This document shows, in pieces, positions 1 through 11,162 of a stretch of DNA of 64,000 nt; the stretch's first letter is position 1; each line of letters starts with the position of its first letter. A program made the translations under genes and the position numbers. Origin of the DNA: DATKDF01 sp963752045 (GTDB taxonomy: Bacteria > Acidobacteriota > Vicinamibacteria > Vicinamibacterales > SCN-69-37); contig CAVVWN010000006.1 in the NCBI GenBank assembly GCA_963752045.1, positions 1 to 64,000 of the forward strand. The letters run 5' to 3'. The notes beneath the pieces were generated by a model, which saw only the letters and a program-made list of their open reading frames with translations, did not search any database and was not told the origin of the DNA.

Positions 1-384
1 CTGTATGACAGGTCAAACCACCCTGTCAAGCCCTGAACCTGGTTTGCCGCGTGGCGCCCCGAGGTCCAGGCCGCTTCCGAAGCATGCTCCGCCAAGCCCT
101 GTTTGCCCCCACGAACACGAGGTGGTTTTGGCCTGACCGAAGCGGCTGCCCCTCCTGACCTCCGCTCGTCACAGTGACGACCGACGGGGGCAGCCCGGAC
201 CTTCGAAGATACGCCTCCCGCCGCCCAGTGTCAAATTTTGCACCAGATCGCAGCAGACGCCCTTCCCGGCGTCTCCCCCCGCGTTTCGCGCGGCCAGGCC
301 CAGGCCCGCGGCCCGATTTCGTCTCCCAAGCCCCAGAGGCAAGCCCGGGGCAGGCGCCCGGGCCTGCGCCCTCCGCGCGGGCCG
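1..384. other. Gene-free left edge of window
   Basis: I see no convincing gene in this stretch, which lies downstream of the minus-strand S9 peptidase. Open frames here are GC-rich shadows. It holds a 15-bp near-perfect palindrome TCGTCACAGTGACGA at 166-180, a 7-bp inverted repeat TGACAGG/CCTGTCA at 6-12 and 22-28, and a GCCCGGG/CCCGGGC hairpin at 343-363 that could serve as a weak terminator for the peptidase gene, though no T-run follows. A gene left of the window could have its promoter here. Confidence 0.4.
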
Positions 385-2438
385 TCAGTCGATGCCCGTA
401 ATGGCCTTCTTGCTGGCCTCGGTCCGGTACTTCTCGAACCACGCCATCAGATACAGCTGCTGCAAGAGCCGATGCGACGGCCGGCGCCAGCCGTGGATAC
501 TCGTCGGGCATCCGCACCATCAGCGTGTCCGCCTTCCGCAGCATCTTGAGCGCGCGGTAGTACTCCTCGGTCTGCGTGATCGGCGTTCGCAGGTCGGACG
601 TCGCCGGTCATGAGCATGGTCGGCGTCGTGACGTTCCCGACGTAGCTGAGCGGCGACCGCTTGAAGTAGTCGGACGGATCCTCCCACGGGTATTTCTCGA
701 ACTGCCGGTACCAGGACGTGCCGTCGGTCGTCCCCACGAACGAGTGCCAGTTGATGACCGGCCGCATCGAGACGGCCGCCCGGAAGCGGTCCGTGTGGCC
801 GACAATCCACGCCGTCAGCACGCCGCCGCCGGATCCGCCGCACACGAAGAGATTCTCCGGGTCGATGAAGCCCTTGGCGATGGCCGCGTCCACGCCCGCC
901 ATCAGGTCGTCGTAGTCTTTGCCCGGATAGCTGTACTGGATGCCGTTGACGAACTCCTGTCCGTAGCCGGTGGACCCGCGAGGATTGGTCCAGAGCACGG
1001 CGTAACCGTTGGCGGCGAAGTTCTGATACGCCCAGTTGAAGCTGACGTCGTACATGCTCCACGGGCCGCCATGAATCCAGAGCACCATCGGGTACTTCTT
1101 CGACGGATCGAAGTTGGCAGGCTTCATCAGCCAGCCCTGCACTTCGAGCCCGTCCGACGAGCGGAAGCGAAGCTCTTCGGCATCGGCAACGGCCCGGCCC
1201 GTCATGACGTCGGCATTGACGTCGACGAGCTCGCGCATCTCGCCCGGGTTCCCAAGCGAGAACGCCACGAGGACGCCCGGCCGGGTCACGCTCGTGAGAA
1301 CGCCGGCGGCCTGGCCGCTCTCGGCAAACGACACGGCCGACAGCACGTGCACGCCCGAGGTCACCCGGCGGGGCGCCATGCCCTGATCGGCCGGCGCAAA
1401 CCACGTGTTTTCCTCGCCTTCCTGCTCCATCGAATAGTAGACGCCCGAGCCGTCCGGCGCCCACGTGACGTTCGACGGCGAGCTCGGCAGATTGCCCACC
1501 CAGAGCCGCTTGCGGCCCCCGCTCGAGTCCATCAGGTGCAGGCTGCTCAAGTGGTTGGTGAAGCTCTGCTGGTCGTAGCCCGTGTAGGCAATCCACCGGC
1601 CGTCGGGTGACGGCGTCGGATTCCCGTCGGGCCCCTCGCGGTCGGTCATCGGCCTGATGTCGAGCGTCGCCAGGTCGATGGCGTACACCTCCGAATCACC
1701 CAGTTCGTACTCGGCGTCCGGCTTGCGGATGCCCGACACGTAGATCGTCCTGCCGTCGGCCGACCAGGCCGGCCCGTTGTGGTTGTAGTCGCCGGACGTC
1801 ACCTGGCGCGGCGTGCCCCCCACCATCGCGTCGACGACGAACACGTGGGTGTGGCCGCGAGGGCTCGGCCCCGAGCCGTCACGCGCCCAGGAGGGCGAAT
1901 CCACGACGGTCTCTCGCGGCGCAAGCTGCGCGCCGCGCGGCACCGGCGGCAGCCGCACCGGCAGAATCGGCGACGTGTCCGGCACGAAATTCGTGAAGGA
2001 AATCTGCCGGCCGTCTGGCGACCAGGTGACCGAGCCCGGAGCGCGCTCGAGCCGCGTCAACTGCAACTGCTCGCGCGTGTCGGCCCACATCACGTGCAGT
2101 TGCGTCGACCCGGACCGGTCCGACAGAAACGCAATGCGCTTGCCGTCGGGCGACCAGACGGGCGACGAATCGCTCCAGTCGCCGTCGGTGAGCTGCCGCA
2201 GACGCGTGCCGTCGAACCCGATGAGCCAGAGGTTCGACCGGCTCTGGTCACTCCGCATGTCGACATACCCGCGCGAAAACAGCACAGTCGTCCCGTCAGG
2301 CGAGATGCGCGGGCTCGACACCGACTCCATGTCGTAGAAAGTGGCCTTGTCGAAATACTGCTTCTCTTGAGCGTCAGGCGCCGCGCCGAACCAGACGAAC
2401 ATGGTGGCCAGCGCTACCAGGGTCATGCGTCGCAACAT
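385..2438 (-). pseudogene. S9 family prolyl oligopeptidase, two frameshifts near the C-terminus
   Basis: A secreted serine peptidase of the S9 (acylaminoacyl/dipeptidyl-peptidase) family: signal peptide MLRRMTLVALATMFVWFGAA, a beta-propeller of WD40-like TolB-type repeats (for example PVWSPDGKRIAFLSD), and a C-terminal alpha/beta hydrolase with the nucleophile in CGGSGGG. I chose the start at 2438 because AGGAGG lies about 9 nt upstream; the upstream extension is a low-complexity arginine-rich stretch. Two single extra bases (near 596 and near 496) break the frame. Restoring them gives GDVDLRTPI (catalytic Asp), EYHGW (catalytic His) and a natural end ...KKAITGID with the stop at 385-387. As written, the intact frame stops at 447 and loses both residues. 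Either two sequencing indels or a recent pseudogene. It is separated from tyrS by about 160 bp and so may have its own promoter. Confidence 0.85.
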
Positions 2439-2596
2439 GGGTGGGTCCCTCCTGAAAATGGCGGTGTGGGCGGAAGTGTAACCGGAAGCGGCCGCCCGGT
2501 GCGACCCGTCTGGCGGCCCGCCGCGCGCCCGCGTCGGGGAGCGGGCTTCCATAGCGGTTTGCGGTTCTCAGTAGCGGCACGGGCCGGCCGCTGGGG

Positions 2597-3826
2597 CTAG
2601 GAAGGGGACTGGGAGACGAGCGTGACCCGGACGGCGCGTCGGCCGACTTCCAGAATCAGCGAGCCACGGCCGACGTCGATCCGGGCCTTTGGATCGGTGA
2701 CCTTCTCGCGGTCGATCTTCACCCCGCCCTGAGCCACTTTGCGGGATGCCTCGCTCGTCGAGACCGCCAGGCCGGCCGACGCCACGAGCTTGGGGAGGCC
2801 GATGGCGTCGCCCTGAACCGCCACCTCCACGTCGGGCAGGGCCTCCGTATCGAGCTCGCCCCGCGCGAACCGCGCGTCGAAGGCGTCGGCCGCGGCCCGG
2901 GCAGCCGACTCGCCGTGAAAGTCGCCGACGATGCGCCGGGCAAGTCCCACCTTGGCGTCCTTCGGATGGGTGCGCCCGGCATCGACGTCGAGCTTGAGCG
3001 CGTCAATGGCCGGCGCCGAAAGATCGGTGAGCAGCAGGTAGTAGCGCCACATCAGCGCGTCGCTCACCGACATCAGCTTGCCGAACATCTCCTCGGCCGG
3101 TTCGGCAATCCCCACGTAGTTGCCCAGGCTCTTCGACATCTTCTCCGCGCCGTCGAGCCCCTCGAGCAGCGGCGTCGTCATCACCACCTGAGCCTCGAGG
3201 CCGTAGCCAGGCATCACGTCGCGGCCGACGTTGAGGTTGAAGAGCTGGTCGGTGCCGCCAAGCTCCACGTCGGCCTCGAGGAACACCGAGTCGTAGGCCT
3301 GCGCGAGCGGGTACAGGAACTCGTGCACCGCGATGGGCTTGCCCGACTCGAAGCGCTGCTTGAAATCGCGCCGCTCGAGCATCTGGGCCACGTTGTACCG
3401 GGCCGCGAGCTTGACCATGCCGAACGACCCGAGCTCGGCCAGCCACCGCGCGTTGAAGTCCACGATGGTCTTTCCGGGGTCGAGGACGGTGAAGACCTGC
3501 GCCTTGTAGGTCTCGGCGTTCTCGGCGATCTCCTCGGGCGTGAGCGGAGGCCGCGTCTTCGACCGGCCCGTCGGATCCCCGATGAGGCCGGTGAACGAAC
3601 CGATGAGGAAGATGACCCTGTGCCCAAGGTCCTGGAAGTGCTTCATCTTGCGCAGAAGCACGGTGTGCCCGAGGTGGAGGTCCGGGGCCGTCGGGTCGAA
3701 GCCGACCTTCACGGTGAGCGGCTTGCCGCGCTCGGCCGAACGCTGCAGTTTCGCCCGGAGCTCGGCCGGGCGGATGACGTCGACGCACCCTTTCGTCAGA
3801 TACGCCAGCTGCTCGTCAACGGTCAT
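2597..3826 (-). CDS. tyrS: Tyrosyl-tRNA synthetase
   Basis: Cytoplasmic enzyme that charges tRNA-Tyr with tyrosine. It is a class I synthetase with the HIGH motif as PDLHLGHT and the KMSKS motif intact in EKMSKSLGN; a C-terminal S4-like RNA-binding domain begins around LVASAGLAVSTSEASRKVAQ. Length (409 aa from this start) and the HLGH form fit the TyrZ-like bacterial group. An in-frame ATG at 3859 would add 11 residues (MATGVKVSSLS) but would overlap purN; the ATG at 3826, giving MTVDEQLAYL, leaves 16 bp after the purN stop, so I prefer it. No strong Shine-Dalgarno is seen for either. It is the last gene of the purine run, immediately behind purN, so probably co-transcribed with it. Confidence 0.95.
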   Translation of the reverse strand: MTVDEQLAYLTKGCVDVIRPAELRAKLQRSAERGKPLTVKVGFDPTAPDLHLGHTVLLRKMKHFQDLGHRVIFLIGSFTGLIGDPTGRSKTRPPLTPEEIAENAETYKAQVFTVLDPGKTIVDFNARWLAELGSFGMVKLAARYNVAQMLERRDFKQRFESGKPIAVHEFLYPLAQAYDSVFLEADVELGGTDQLFNLNVGRDVMPGYGLEAQVVMTTPLLEGLDGAEKMSKSLGNYVGIAEPAEEMFGKLMSVSDALMWRYYLLLTDLSAPAIDALKLDVDAGRTHPKDAKVGLARRIVGDFHGESAARAAADAFDARFARGELDTEALPDVEVAVQGDAIGLPKLVASAGLAVSTSEASRKVAQGGVKIDREKVTDPKARIDVGRGSLILEVGRRAVRVTLVSQSPS

Positions 3827-3842
3827 GGAGAGTGAGCTTACC

Positions 3843-4568
3843 TTAACCCCGGTGGCCACTTGCGTTGACGAAGCCGAGCGTGGTCGGGTGTCGGAGGGCG
3901 GGCTTCAGCCCGCCCGCGGTGGGCCGGCCGTCGAAAACCACGCGCCGGCCGTCGACCCGCCAGCCTCCCGCGAGAATGCGCCGAACCGCCTCCGGATAGA
4001 TCCGGTGCTCGACCGCCAGAATCCGCTCGGCCAGCCGTTCGACCGTGTCGTCGTCTTCGACGGGCACCGACGCTTGCATCACGATGGGGCCGGCGTCGAG
4101 CTCCGGCGTGACGAAGTGAACCGTGGCGCCGCTCACGCGCACGCCGTACTCGAGGGCCTGCCGCTGGGCGTCGAGTCCGGGGAAGGCCGGCAGAAGCGAC
4201 GGGTGGATGTTGAGCACGGCGTCCTGGAACGCCCGGCAGAAAGACGGCCCCAGCAGGCGCATGAATCCAGCCAGGCAGACGAGCGTCACGCCCCGGGACG
4301 TGAGTGCCTCGACGAGCGCCCTATCGTAGGCCTCGCGCGACGGCGCGTCGCCGTGCGGCATCACCAGCGTCTCGATGCCGGCCTCCCGCGCCCGCGCGAG
4401 TCCGGCGGCGCCTGCGCGATTGGAAATCACCACGCCGATCGTCGCCGCCAGTCGCCCCGCCCGCACCGCATCGATGAGCGCCTGCATGTTCGACCCCCGC
4501 CCGGAGATGAGAATCCCGACAACAGGCGTCACGAGCGGAGTCACGAGGGGGACGGGTCTGTTTTCCAC
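3843..4568 (-). CDS. purN: Phosphoribosylglycinamide formyltransferase (GART)
   Basis: Transfers formyl from 10-formyl-THF to GAR, the third step of purine synthesis. The core is clear: VVGILISGRGSNMQALIDAV at the N-terminus, the active-site stretch LNIHPSLLPAFPG and a downstream Asp in HFVTPELDAGPI. Both ends carry repeat-derived sequence. The first eight codons from the only ATG (MENRPVPL, 4568) lie in the left REP of the neighbouring RAYT, so the native start may have been displaced; GTG codons at 4544 and 4532 are alternatives. Near the C-terminus a 20-bp palindrome (3896-3915) encodes GGLKPA, just before the last 15 residues. It follows purM once the RAYT insertion is ignored, the common purM-purN order. 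Confidence 0.93.
   Translation of the reverse strand: MENRPVPLVTPLVTPVVGILISGRGSNMQALIDAVRAGRLAATIGVVISNRAGAAGLARAREAGIETLVMPHGDAPSREAYDRALVEALTSRGVTLVCLAGFMRLLGPSFCRAFQDAVLNIHPSLLPAFPGLDAQRQALEYGVRVSGATVHFVTPELDAGPIVMQASVPVEDDDTVERLAERILAVEHRIYPEAVRRILAGGWRVDGRRVVFDGRPTAGGLKPALRHPTTLGFVNASGHRG
3896..3915. repeat. 20-bp GC-rich palindrome in the 3' end of purN
   Basis: GGGCGGGCTTCAGCCCGCCC, with 9-bp arms and a two-base centre. It is the same family as two copies at 41732-41751 and 41811-41830. Here it is translated as part of the PurN C-terminus. It behaves like a dispersed REP-like palindrome. Confidence 0.75.
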
Positions 4569-4596
4569 AGATTCTCACCAATGGGTGCCAGGTCTC
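4547..4596. repeat. Left REP of the RAYT element
   Basis: This begins GGGGGACGGGTCTGTTTTCC and continues ACAGATTCTCACC, ending GGTGCCAGGTCTC. The reverse complement of 5187-5236 matches it over the first 29 bases and again over the last 13. It overlaps the purN start codon region. The same outer sequence recurs at 48718-48837, and a short form occurs at 17037-17077. Confidence 0.85.
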
Positions 4597-4644
4597 GAAC
4601 CGGCATGAATCGGGCACCGACCTTGCTATCAGAGGGGGTCCACC

Positions 4645-5469
4645 ATGCCGAGACGTCGCCGATCACAGCTTCCAACGAGCTACTTTCACGTGTTGAACCG
4701 CGCCAGCCGCAAGTCGCCGCTCTTCAAGCGCCCGCCCGATTATCGGGCCTTTCTTCAGGTTCTCAAGCAGGGGCTCGCGCGGCACCCCGTGCGGCTCATC
4801 GCCTACTGCATCCTCTCGAACCACTGGCACCTCGTCGTGGGACCTACGGACCCATCCGAGCTCTCGAGGCTCATGCATTGGGTAACGGCTACCCACGCCA
4901 TGCGCTGGCACCGCCGCCATCAGACGGTCGGCCAAGGCCCGGTCTATCAGGGACGATTCCGCTCCGACGTCCTCGAGAACCTCGGCGACCTCATGCGCGC
5001 CGCGCGGTACGTCGAGCGCAACGCCCTCCGCGCCGGCCTGGTCCAAAGGGCCCAGGACTGGCCCTGGTGCAGCCTGTCGGCCCGCTTCCGGCCGGAGCCA
5101 CCGGTTGAGCTCGTCTCGGCCCCTTTCCTGCTGTCGGACGCGTGGGTGGACTACGTCAATGCGGCCAGAAACCCAGCCGAGGCACTGAGACCTGGCACCG
5201 CGATCGGTGAATCTGTGGAAAACAGACCCGTCCCCCTAGACGCCCTAGACGCCCTGGGCGCCCTGGGCGCGGACGGCGCCGAGGTGCCAGGCCGGCTCTC
5301 CGGCGCTGGCGAGCGACGCGACGACCTCGTCGGCGGCCTCCGGCGAGGTGACGAGCACCATGCCCACCCCCATGTTGAACGCCCGAAACATCTCCGCATC
5401 CTCGATCTGTCCCGCGCGCTGCAGCCACGCAAAGAGCGGCGGCACCGACCAGCTTCCGCGGTCAAGTGA
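4645..5469 (+). mobile_element. REP-associated tyrosine transposase (RAYT, TnpA_REP, Y1 family)
   Basis: A Y1-type single-strand transposase related to IS200/IS605 TnpA. Residues 1-150 carry the family landmarks: YFHVLNRASRKSPLF near the start, the HUH motif as SNHWHLVV, then QGPVYQGRFRSDVLEN and YVERNALRAGLV. ATG 4645 follows an AGAGGGGG Shine-Dalgarno. The gene lies between inverted REPs (4547-4596 and 5187-5236), making a unit of about 690 bp. Beyond residue 180 the frame reads into the right REP (ESVENRPVPL) and then about 225 nt antisense to purM, so the last 90 or so residues are unlikely to be native and the original stop may be lost. It points against the purine operon it sits in. The HUH and candidate Tyr region look intact, so activity is possible. 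Confidence 0.88.
5187..5236. repeat. Right REP of the RAYT element
   Basis: Inverted copy of the left REP at 4547-4596: it reads GAGACCTGGCACC at the inner side and ends in AAAACAGACCCGTCCCCC. It lies within the 3' part of the RAYT open frame and about 8 bp beyond the purM stop. Together the two REPs frame the transposase symmetrically. Confidence 0.85.
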
Positions 5470-6267
5470 GAACCCGAGCGGCTCGGGCAGCGTGCGCGGC
5501 ACGTTCTCGGTGAGCCCGCCACCCGTGATGTGCGCCATCCCCTTGATGAGGCCCCGATCGAGGAGCGGCATGATCAGACGCAGGTACGACCTGTGGGGCC
5601 GCAGCAGCACCTCGCCAACCGTCGCGCCAAGCTCGGCGACATGGCTCGCCACGTCGAGCTTCATGACATCGAACACGAGACGCCGCGCGAGCGAATACCC
5701 GTTGGTGTGGAGTCCCGACGATGGCAGGGCGACGAGCCGGTCGCCTGCGACGATCGTCCGCCCGTCAATCACACGGTCGCGCGCGACCAGGCCCACGATG
5801 AACCCGGCGATGTCGTACTCGCCATCGGCGTAGAAGCCGGGCATCTCGGCGGTCTCTCCCCCCAGGAGCGCGCACCCGTTCTCGCGGCAGGCTTCGGCCA
5901 CGCCCTTGACGATCTGTTCGGCCACATCCGGCGCAAGCCGGCCGGTGGCGAGGTAGTCCAGGAAGAACAGGGGTCTCGCGCCCTGCACGAGGATGTCGTT
6001 GACGCAGTGGTTGACGAGGTCGACGCCAACCGTATCGTGCACGCCGGTCATGAAGGCCACTTTGAGCTTGGTGCCGACGCCGTCGGCACTCGCGACGAGC
6101 ACCGGCTCGCGAACGCCGGACTCGAGGGCGAACAGGCCGCCGAACGACCCGACACCCGACAGCACGCCGGGCGTGTAGGTCGATCGCGCGAGCGCCTTCA
6201 CCCGGCGGACGGTCTCGTTGCCGGCGTCGATGTCCACGCCCGACTGGCGATAGTCAATCCGGTCCAC
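5245..6267 (-). CDS. purM: Phosphoribosylformylglycinamidine cyclo-ligase (AIR synthetase)
   Basis: Converts FGAM to AIR with ATP, step 5 of purine synthesis. The 340-residue length is typical of the family, and expected stretches are visible: FGGLFALES, DGVGTKLKVA, GVDLVNHCVNDILVQGA, LLGGETAEMPGFY, ALPSSGLHTNGYS and AHITGGGLTENVPR. The start is GTG at 6267; it shares one base with the stop of the upstream HEAT-protein gene (TAGTG), which implies translational coupling. The last residues, AVRAQGAQGV, come from a short GC-rich repeat next to the RAYT element, so the tail may have been altered by the insertion. purN follows after the RAYT unit. Confidence 0.96.
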   Translation of the reverse strand: MDRIDYRQSGVDIDAGNETVRRVKALARSTYTPGVLSGVGSFGGLFALESGVREPVLVASADGVGTKLKVAFMTGVHDTVGVDLVNHCVNDILVQGARPLFFLDYLATGRLAPDVAEQIVKGVAEACRENGCALLGGETAEMPGFYADGEYDIAGFIVGLVARDRVIDGRTIVAGDRLVALPSSGLHTNGYSLARRLVFDVMKLDVASHVAELGATVGEVLLRPHRSYLRLIMPLLDRGLIKGMAHITGGGLTENVPRTLPEPLGFSLDRGSWSVPPLFAWLQRAGQIEDAEMFRAFNMGVGMVLVTSPEAADEVVASLASAGEPAWHLGAVRAQGAQGV

Positions 6268-7448
6268 TAGAACTCCAGCACGCGAATGAGCGCCTCGGCC
6301 ACCTGGCGCTCCGGAGATCCCTCGGGGGCGGCCCAGTAGGCCTTCCGCACCTCGACGAAGAACCGTTCTTCCTCGAAGTCCTCGTTGAGCATGTCGAACG
6401 CGTCGCGAAGCAACAGGATCGCGTCGTCCCGAACCGGGCTCTTCGAGAGCACGCGAACCGTCACGGCCGGGTCTCTGAGCGCCACGAGGCCGATGCCGAG
6501 CGCGATTGGCGCCTGCGCTGCGGGACCCGCCTTGACTCCCACGTCGAAGAGGGAGGCCAGCACCTCGTCGTGGCCGGCCCGCGCGAGGCCCTCGGCCGCC
6601 TGCACGGCGCCGCGCAGGAGCGGCTGCCGGTCGTCGCCACCGGCCGCGAAGACGAGTGACTCGATGACGTAGGTCTTGTGCGCGTCGCAGTTCAGGCCCA
6701 GCAGACAGATGGCCGCCGACACAGTTGGCTGGAGCCGCTCCGGAACGGTGCGCTGCAACTCGACGAGCAGCGGCAACCGGGACGGGTCGCCAATCTTCCC
6801 GATGGCGGCGATGGCGTCGTCCTGAAGCGGCCCGTCGAGTCTGGCGACGGCTTCGATGGCTGACAGCGCGTAGGCGCCTCGGTAGTCGCCAATCGCTTCG
6901 ATCACCGCGCCCCGGAAGTAGTCCTCTCCTCTCGACACGAGCGGCACGAGCACGTCGCGGGCCCGCCGGTCCGCCCCGTGCGCGGCGACGGCCCGCGAGA
7001 GGGCCGGCCGGACGAACTCGGACGTCTCATCCGACAGCGCCTCGACGAGCGCCGGCAACACCTCCGGGGCAGGATGGTGCTCGAACCACGCGGCCGCCAC
7101 CGTGCGAATGCGGTCGTTCCGATCGGCCAGCATGTCGCGCATGAGGCCCCGCGTCGCAGACTGCGAGAATCCCGACAGCAGCACGAGCGCGCGGTACCTG
7201 ACGTACTCGTCGCGGTGCTCGCGCGCGGCACGGGTCAGGGCCGGCACGGCAACCTCGACCGCGGCACGCCGCACCGTGCGGGACGCCTCCATGCGCACGT
7301 CGTACGAGTCGAGCGACGCCAGCCGGTCGATGGCCGAGGCCACCTCGGCGGCCGTCGGCGCCGGCGCCTGAATCCCGAAGGCGGCCACGCACGCGGCGAC
7401 GACCGCGAGGAGCGGATAGCGACTGGGCATCGGCGGCATCAGCATCAC
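6267..7448 (-). CDS. Secreted HEAT-repeat protein inside the purine operon
   Basis: A 393-residue protein with an N-terminal signal-like segment (PLLAVVAACVAAFGIQAPAP) followed by repeated helical pairs of HEAT/PBS-lyase type, such as VAVPALTRAAREHRDEYVRYRALVLLSGF, and ending VAEALIRVLEF. No catalytic motif is visible; such scaffolds usually mediate protein contacts. It starts with GTG at 7448, or at ATG codons 3 to 18 nt further in, with GGGAG just after the purF stop as ribosome site. It lies 15 bp behind purF and overlaps purM by one base, so it is very likely translated from the purine mRNA. Why an exported scaffold should sit between two cytosolic purine enzymes is unclear. I cannot assign a function. 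Confidence 0.8.
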   Translation of the reverse strand: MMLMPPMPSRYPLLAVVAACVAAFGIQAPAPTAAEVASAIDRLASLDSYDVRMEASRTVRRAAVEVAVPALTRAAREHRDEYVRYRALVLLSGFSQSATRGLMRDMLADRNDRIRTVAAAWFEHHPAPEVLPALVEALSDETSEFVRPALSRAVAAHGADRRARDVLVPLVSRGEDYFRGAVIEAIGDYRGAYALSAIEAVARLDGPLQDDAIAAIGKIGDPSRLPLLVELQRTVPERLQPTVSAAICLLGLNCDAHKTYVIESLVFAAGGDDRQPLLRGAVQAAEGLARAGHDEVLASLFDVGVKAGPAAQAPIALGIGLVALRDPAVTVRVLSKSPVRDDAILLLRDAFDMLNEDFEEERFFVEVRKAYWAAPEGSPERQVAEALIRVLEF

Positions 7449-7463
7449 GTCGGCGTCGGCTCC

Positions 7464-8867
7464 CTACTCGACGAGCTTGAGCGCCAGCTGCAGGTACGCG
7501 GCCTCGTTGCGCGGGAAGGCCACAGGGTACTTGCCTGTGTAACAGGACGTGCAATACGACTGGCGCTTGTCTCCCACGGCGCCGAGCATGCCCTCCAGAC
7601 TCAGGTACCCCAGCGAGTCGGCCCCGACATACCGGCGTATCTCGTCGATCTCGTGCGTCGCGCCGATGAGCTCCGACCGTTGTGGCGTGTCGACGCCGTA
7701 GAAACACGGCGAGATCGTCGGCGGGCAGCTGATGCGCAGGTGCACCTCGCTCGCGCCGGCGGCACGCACCATCTTGACGATCTTCCGACTGGTCGTGCCG
7801 CGCACGATCGAATCGTCGACGAGCACGACCCGCCGCCCCTGCAGGATGCTCTTCACGGGATTGAGCTTCACGCGCACGCCGAAATGCCGGATGGCCTGAT
7901 GCGGCTCGATGAAGGTGCGCCCGACGTAGTGGTTGCGAATGAGCCCCATCTGCAGCGGCAGGCCCGCGGCCTCGGCGTACCCGATGGCCGCGCACACGCC
8001 CGAGTCGGGAATGGGCACGACGACGTCGGCCGGCACGGGTTGCTCGGCCGCGAGCCGCCGGCCCAATTCGGTGCGCACCTCGTTGACGCTCTCGCCGAAC
8101 ACGTAGGAGTCTGGGCGCGCGAAGTACACGTGCTCGAAGATGCAGTGAGCCGCCGGCGCGGGCGCAAACGGGAAGACCGACCGGTCGCCGTCGGGCCCGG
8201 CAATGAACACCTCGCCCGGCTTCAAGTCGCGAATCCACTCCGCGTCGATCAGGTCGAGCGCGCACGTCTCCGAACAGACGATGTAGGCGTCGCCCAGCCG
8301 GCCGAGCGTGAGCGGACGGAACCCGTGCGGGTCGCGCACCGCAATCAGCCGATCCCGCGTGAGCAGCACGAGCGAAAACGCCCCCTGCGCCTGGGAAACC
8401 GACTCGACGATGGCCTGTTCGGGCGTGGCCGCGCGCGACCGCGCGTAGAGGTGCAGGAGCACTTCGGTGTCACTGCTCGTCTGGAAGATCGACCCTTCCG
8501 CCACGAGCGCCTCGCGCAACTCCTGGGCGTTGACGAGATTTCCGTTGTGGCAAATCGCGATCTCGCCGTGGCCGCACTCGATCAGAATGGGTTGCGCGTT
8601 CTTCAGGCCGCTCTCGCCGGACGTCGAGTACCGCACGTGCCCGACGGCGCTCGTGCCGGCAAGGCTGGCGATGCTGGTCTGGTCGAAGGCGTCGGCCACA
8701 TGTCCCATCGCCTTGTGGATGCGCAACCGCTGCCCATCCGACGTCGCGATGCCCACGCTCTCCTGGCCGCGGTGCTGCAGGGCGTACAGCCCGAGGTACG
8801 TCAGATTCGCCGCCTCGGGATGGCGGAAGATGCCGAACACGCCGCACTCTTCGCGAAACTTGTCCAT
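7464..8867 (-). CDS. purF: Amidophosphoribosyltransferase (glutamine PRPP amidotransferase)
   Basis: Catalyses the first committed step of purine synthesis. From ATG 8867 the protein begins MDKFREECGVFGIF: a 7-residue propeptide before the conserved Cys nucleophile of the Ntn glutaminase domain, as in the Bacillus-type enzyme. The PRPP loop is VVLVDDSIVRGTTSRKIVKM. Cysteines in CIFEHVYFARPDS, SCPPTISPCFYG and YCTSCYTGKYP match the four 4Fe-4S ligands of the Bacillus class, so an iron-sulfur, oxygen-sensitive enzyme is expected. An upstream frame extension to 8993 is low-complexity and overlaps purL, so I reject it. A perfect 8-bp hairpin (8901-8918) sits between the purL stop and this start. 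Confidence 0.96.
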   Translation of the reverse strand: MDKFREECGVFGIFRHPEAANLTYLGLYALQHRGQESVGIATSDGQRLRIHKAMGHVADAFDQTSIASLAGTSAVGHVRYSTSGESGLKNAQPILIECGHGEIAICHNGNLVNAQELREALVAEGSIFQTSSDTEVLLHLYARSRAATPEQAIVESVSQAQGAFSLVLLTRDRLIAVRDPHGFRPLTLGRLGDAYIVCSETCALDLIDAEWIRDLKPGEVFIAGPDGDRSVFPFAPAPAAHCIFEHVYFARPDSYVFGESVNEVRTELGRRLAAEQPVPADVVVPIPDSGVCAAIGYAEAAGLPLQMGLIRNHYVGRTFIEPHQAIRHFGVRVKLNPVKSILQGRRVVLVDDSIVRGTTSRKIVKMVRAAGASEVHLRISCPPTISPCFYGVDTPQRSELIGATHEIDEIRRYVGADSLGYLSLEGMLGAVGDKRQSYCTSCYTGKYPVAFPRNEAAYLQLALKLVE

Positions 8868-8916
8868 CACGTGAAATGGCCCCGCTCTTCCCCGGTTCCA
8901 AGCGGCGCTCGCGCCG

Positions 8917-11158
<2,242 letters not shown>

Positions 11159-11162
<4 letters not shown>

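Noticed and set aside
5187..5469. C-terminal 90 residues of the RAYT frame as native protein
   Set aside because: They are read from the REP and from the purM antisense strand, so are probably read-through after loss of the stop.
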